A DNA stretch of 5,754 nt, taken from an uncultured Clostridia bacterium (GTDB lineage Bacteria; Bacillota; Clostridia; Christensenellales; CAG-314). Of this stretch, positions 5,705 to 5,754 are shown piece by piece. The stretch lies in assembly GCA_937915515.1 (NCBI GenBank), contig CALGIK010000143.1:1-5754 (forward strand). The letters run 5' to 3'. Below the pieces are notes generated by a model. The model was not told the DNA's origin, did not search any database, and saw only the letters and a list, made by a program, of their open reading frames with translations. Made by a program: the position numbers and the translations under genes. Numbering within the stretch: the first letter of the stretch is position 1; each line of letters starts with the position of its first letter.

Positions 5705-5723
5705 GGTCGCTTCTTTTGCGACC
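5705..5723 (+). terminator. Hairpin at the contig end, possibly a truncated mazF terminator
   Basis: GGTCGC (5705-5710) and GCGACC (5718-5723) form a perfect 6-bp stem with a TTCTTTT loop, 54 bases past the mazF stop. Three more Gs precede the left arm (5702-5704), so in the genome the right arm may have continued with matching Cs and a T-tract, as an intrinsic terminator would. That part is replaced by adapter. Alternatively the inverted repeat is a library-preparation fold-back artefact. Confidence 0.4.
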
Positions 5724-5754
5724 AGATCGGAAGAGCACACGTCTGAACTCCAGT
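5724..5754 (+). other. Illumina TruSeq adapter sequence (assembly contamination)
   Basis: The final 31 bases begin AGATCGGAAGAGCACACGTC and continue with the rest of the TruSeq read-1 3' adapter, as far as I can recall with no mismatch. This is synthetic and not genomic. It shows that the right edge of the window is a contig end built from untrimmed read-through, so nothing biological should be inferred beyond 5723. Confidence 0.97.

Overview
The window looks like chromosomal DNA from an uncultured, AT-rich Bacillota (Clostridia-type) bacterium. The evidence is typical low-GC Gram-positive gene content (an EndoA-like MazF, a lipid-modified lipoprotein with Listeria/Bacteroides-type repeats, a DivIVA-like N-terminus), strong purine Shine-Dalgarno (SD) sites and consensus sigma-A promoters. 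The exact lineage cannot be read from the sequence. The last 31 bases are the standard Illumina TruSeq adapter, so the right edge is an untrimmed contig end and not genome.

Layout, left to right. A lipoprotein gene with three InlB/Flg_new-type repeats (4-744, minus) faces away from a MerR-family regulator gene (863-1660, plus). Their shared 118-bp spacer holds a textbook MerR-activated promoter for the lipoprotein: TTGACC, 19 bp, TATAAT, with a dyad inside the spacer. Overlapping it is an opposing 17-bp-spaced promoter for the regulator, and the two promoters share one symmetric -10. A long hairpin with a short T-tract (1732-1774) follows the regulator. Then comes a three-gene minus-strand cluster, read right to left: lgt (prolipoprotein diacylglyceryl transferase, 4008-5114), pncB (nicotinate phosphoribosyltransferase, 2553-3995) and a gene of unknown function with a DivIVA-like N-terminus (1831-2511). 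A near-consensus promoter lies just upstream of lgt. Divergent from lgt is a mazF/ndoA-type endoribonuclease gene (5306-5650, plus) with no antitoxin gene visible beside it. The contig then ends in a hairpin joined directly to adapter sequence.

How the genes relate. Lgt makes the lipid modification that the repeat lipoprotein needs, so the window holds both the enzyme and one likely substrate, although they are in separate transcription units. The MerR regulator and the lipoprotein form a self-contained, signal-responsive surface-protein module; this is the most interesting part of the window. PncB belongs to NAD salvage and appears to be translated closely after lgt. I see no tRNA, rRNA, CRISPR array, insertion sequence or prophage gene. 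No stretch longer than about 200 bases lacks a gene.
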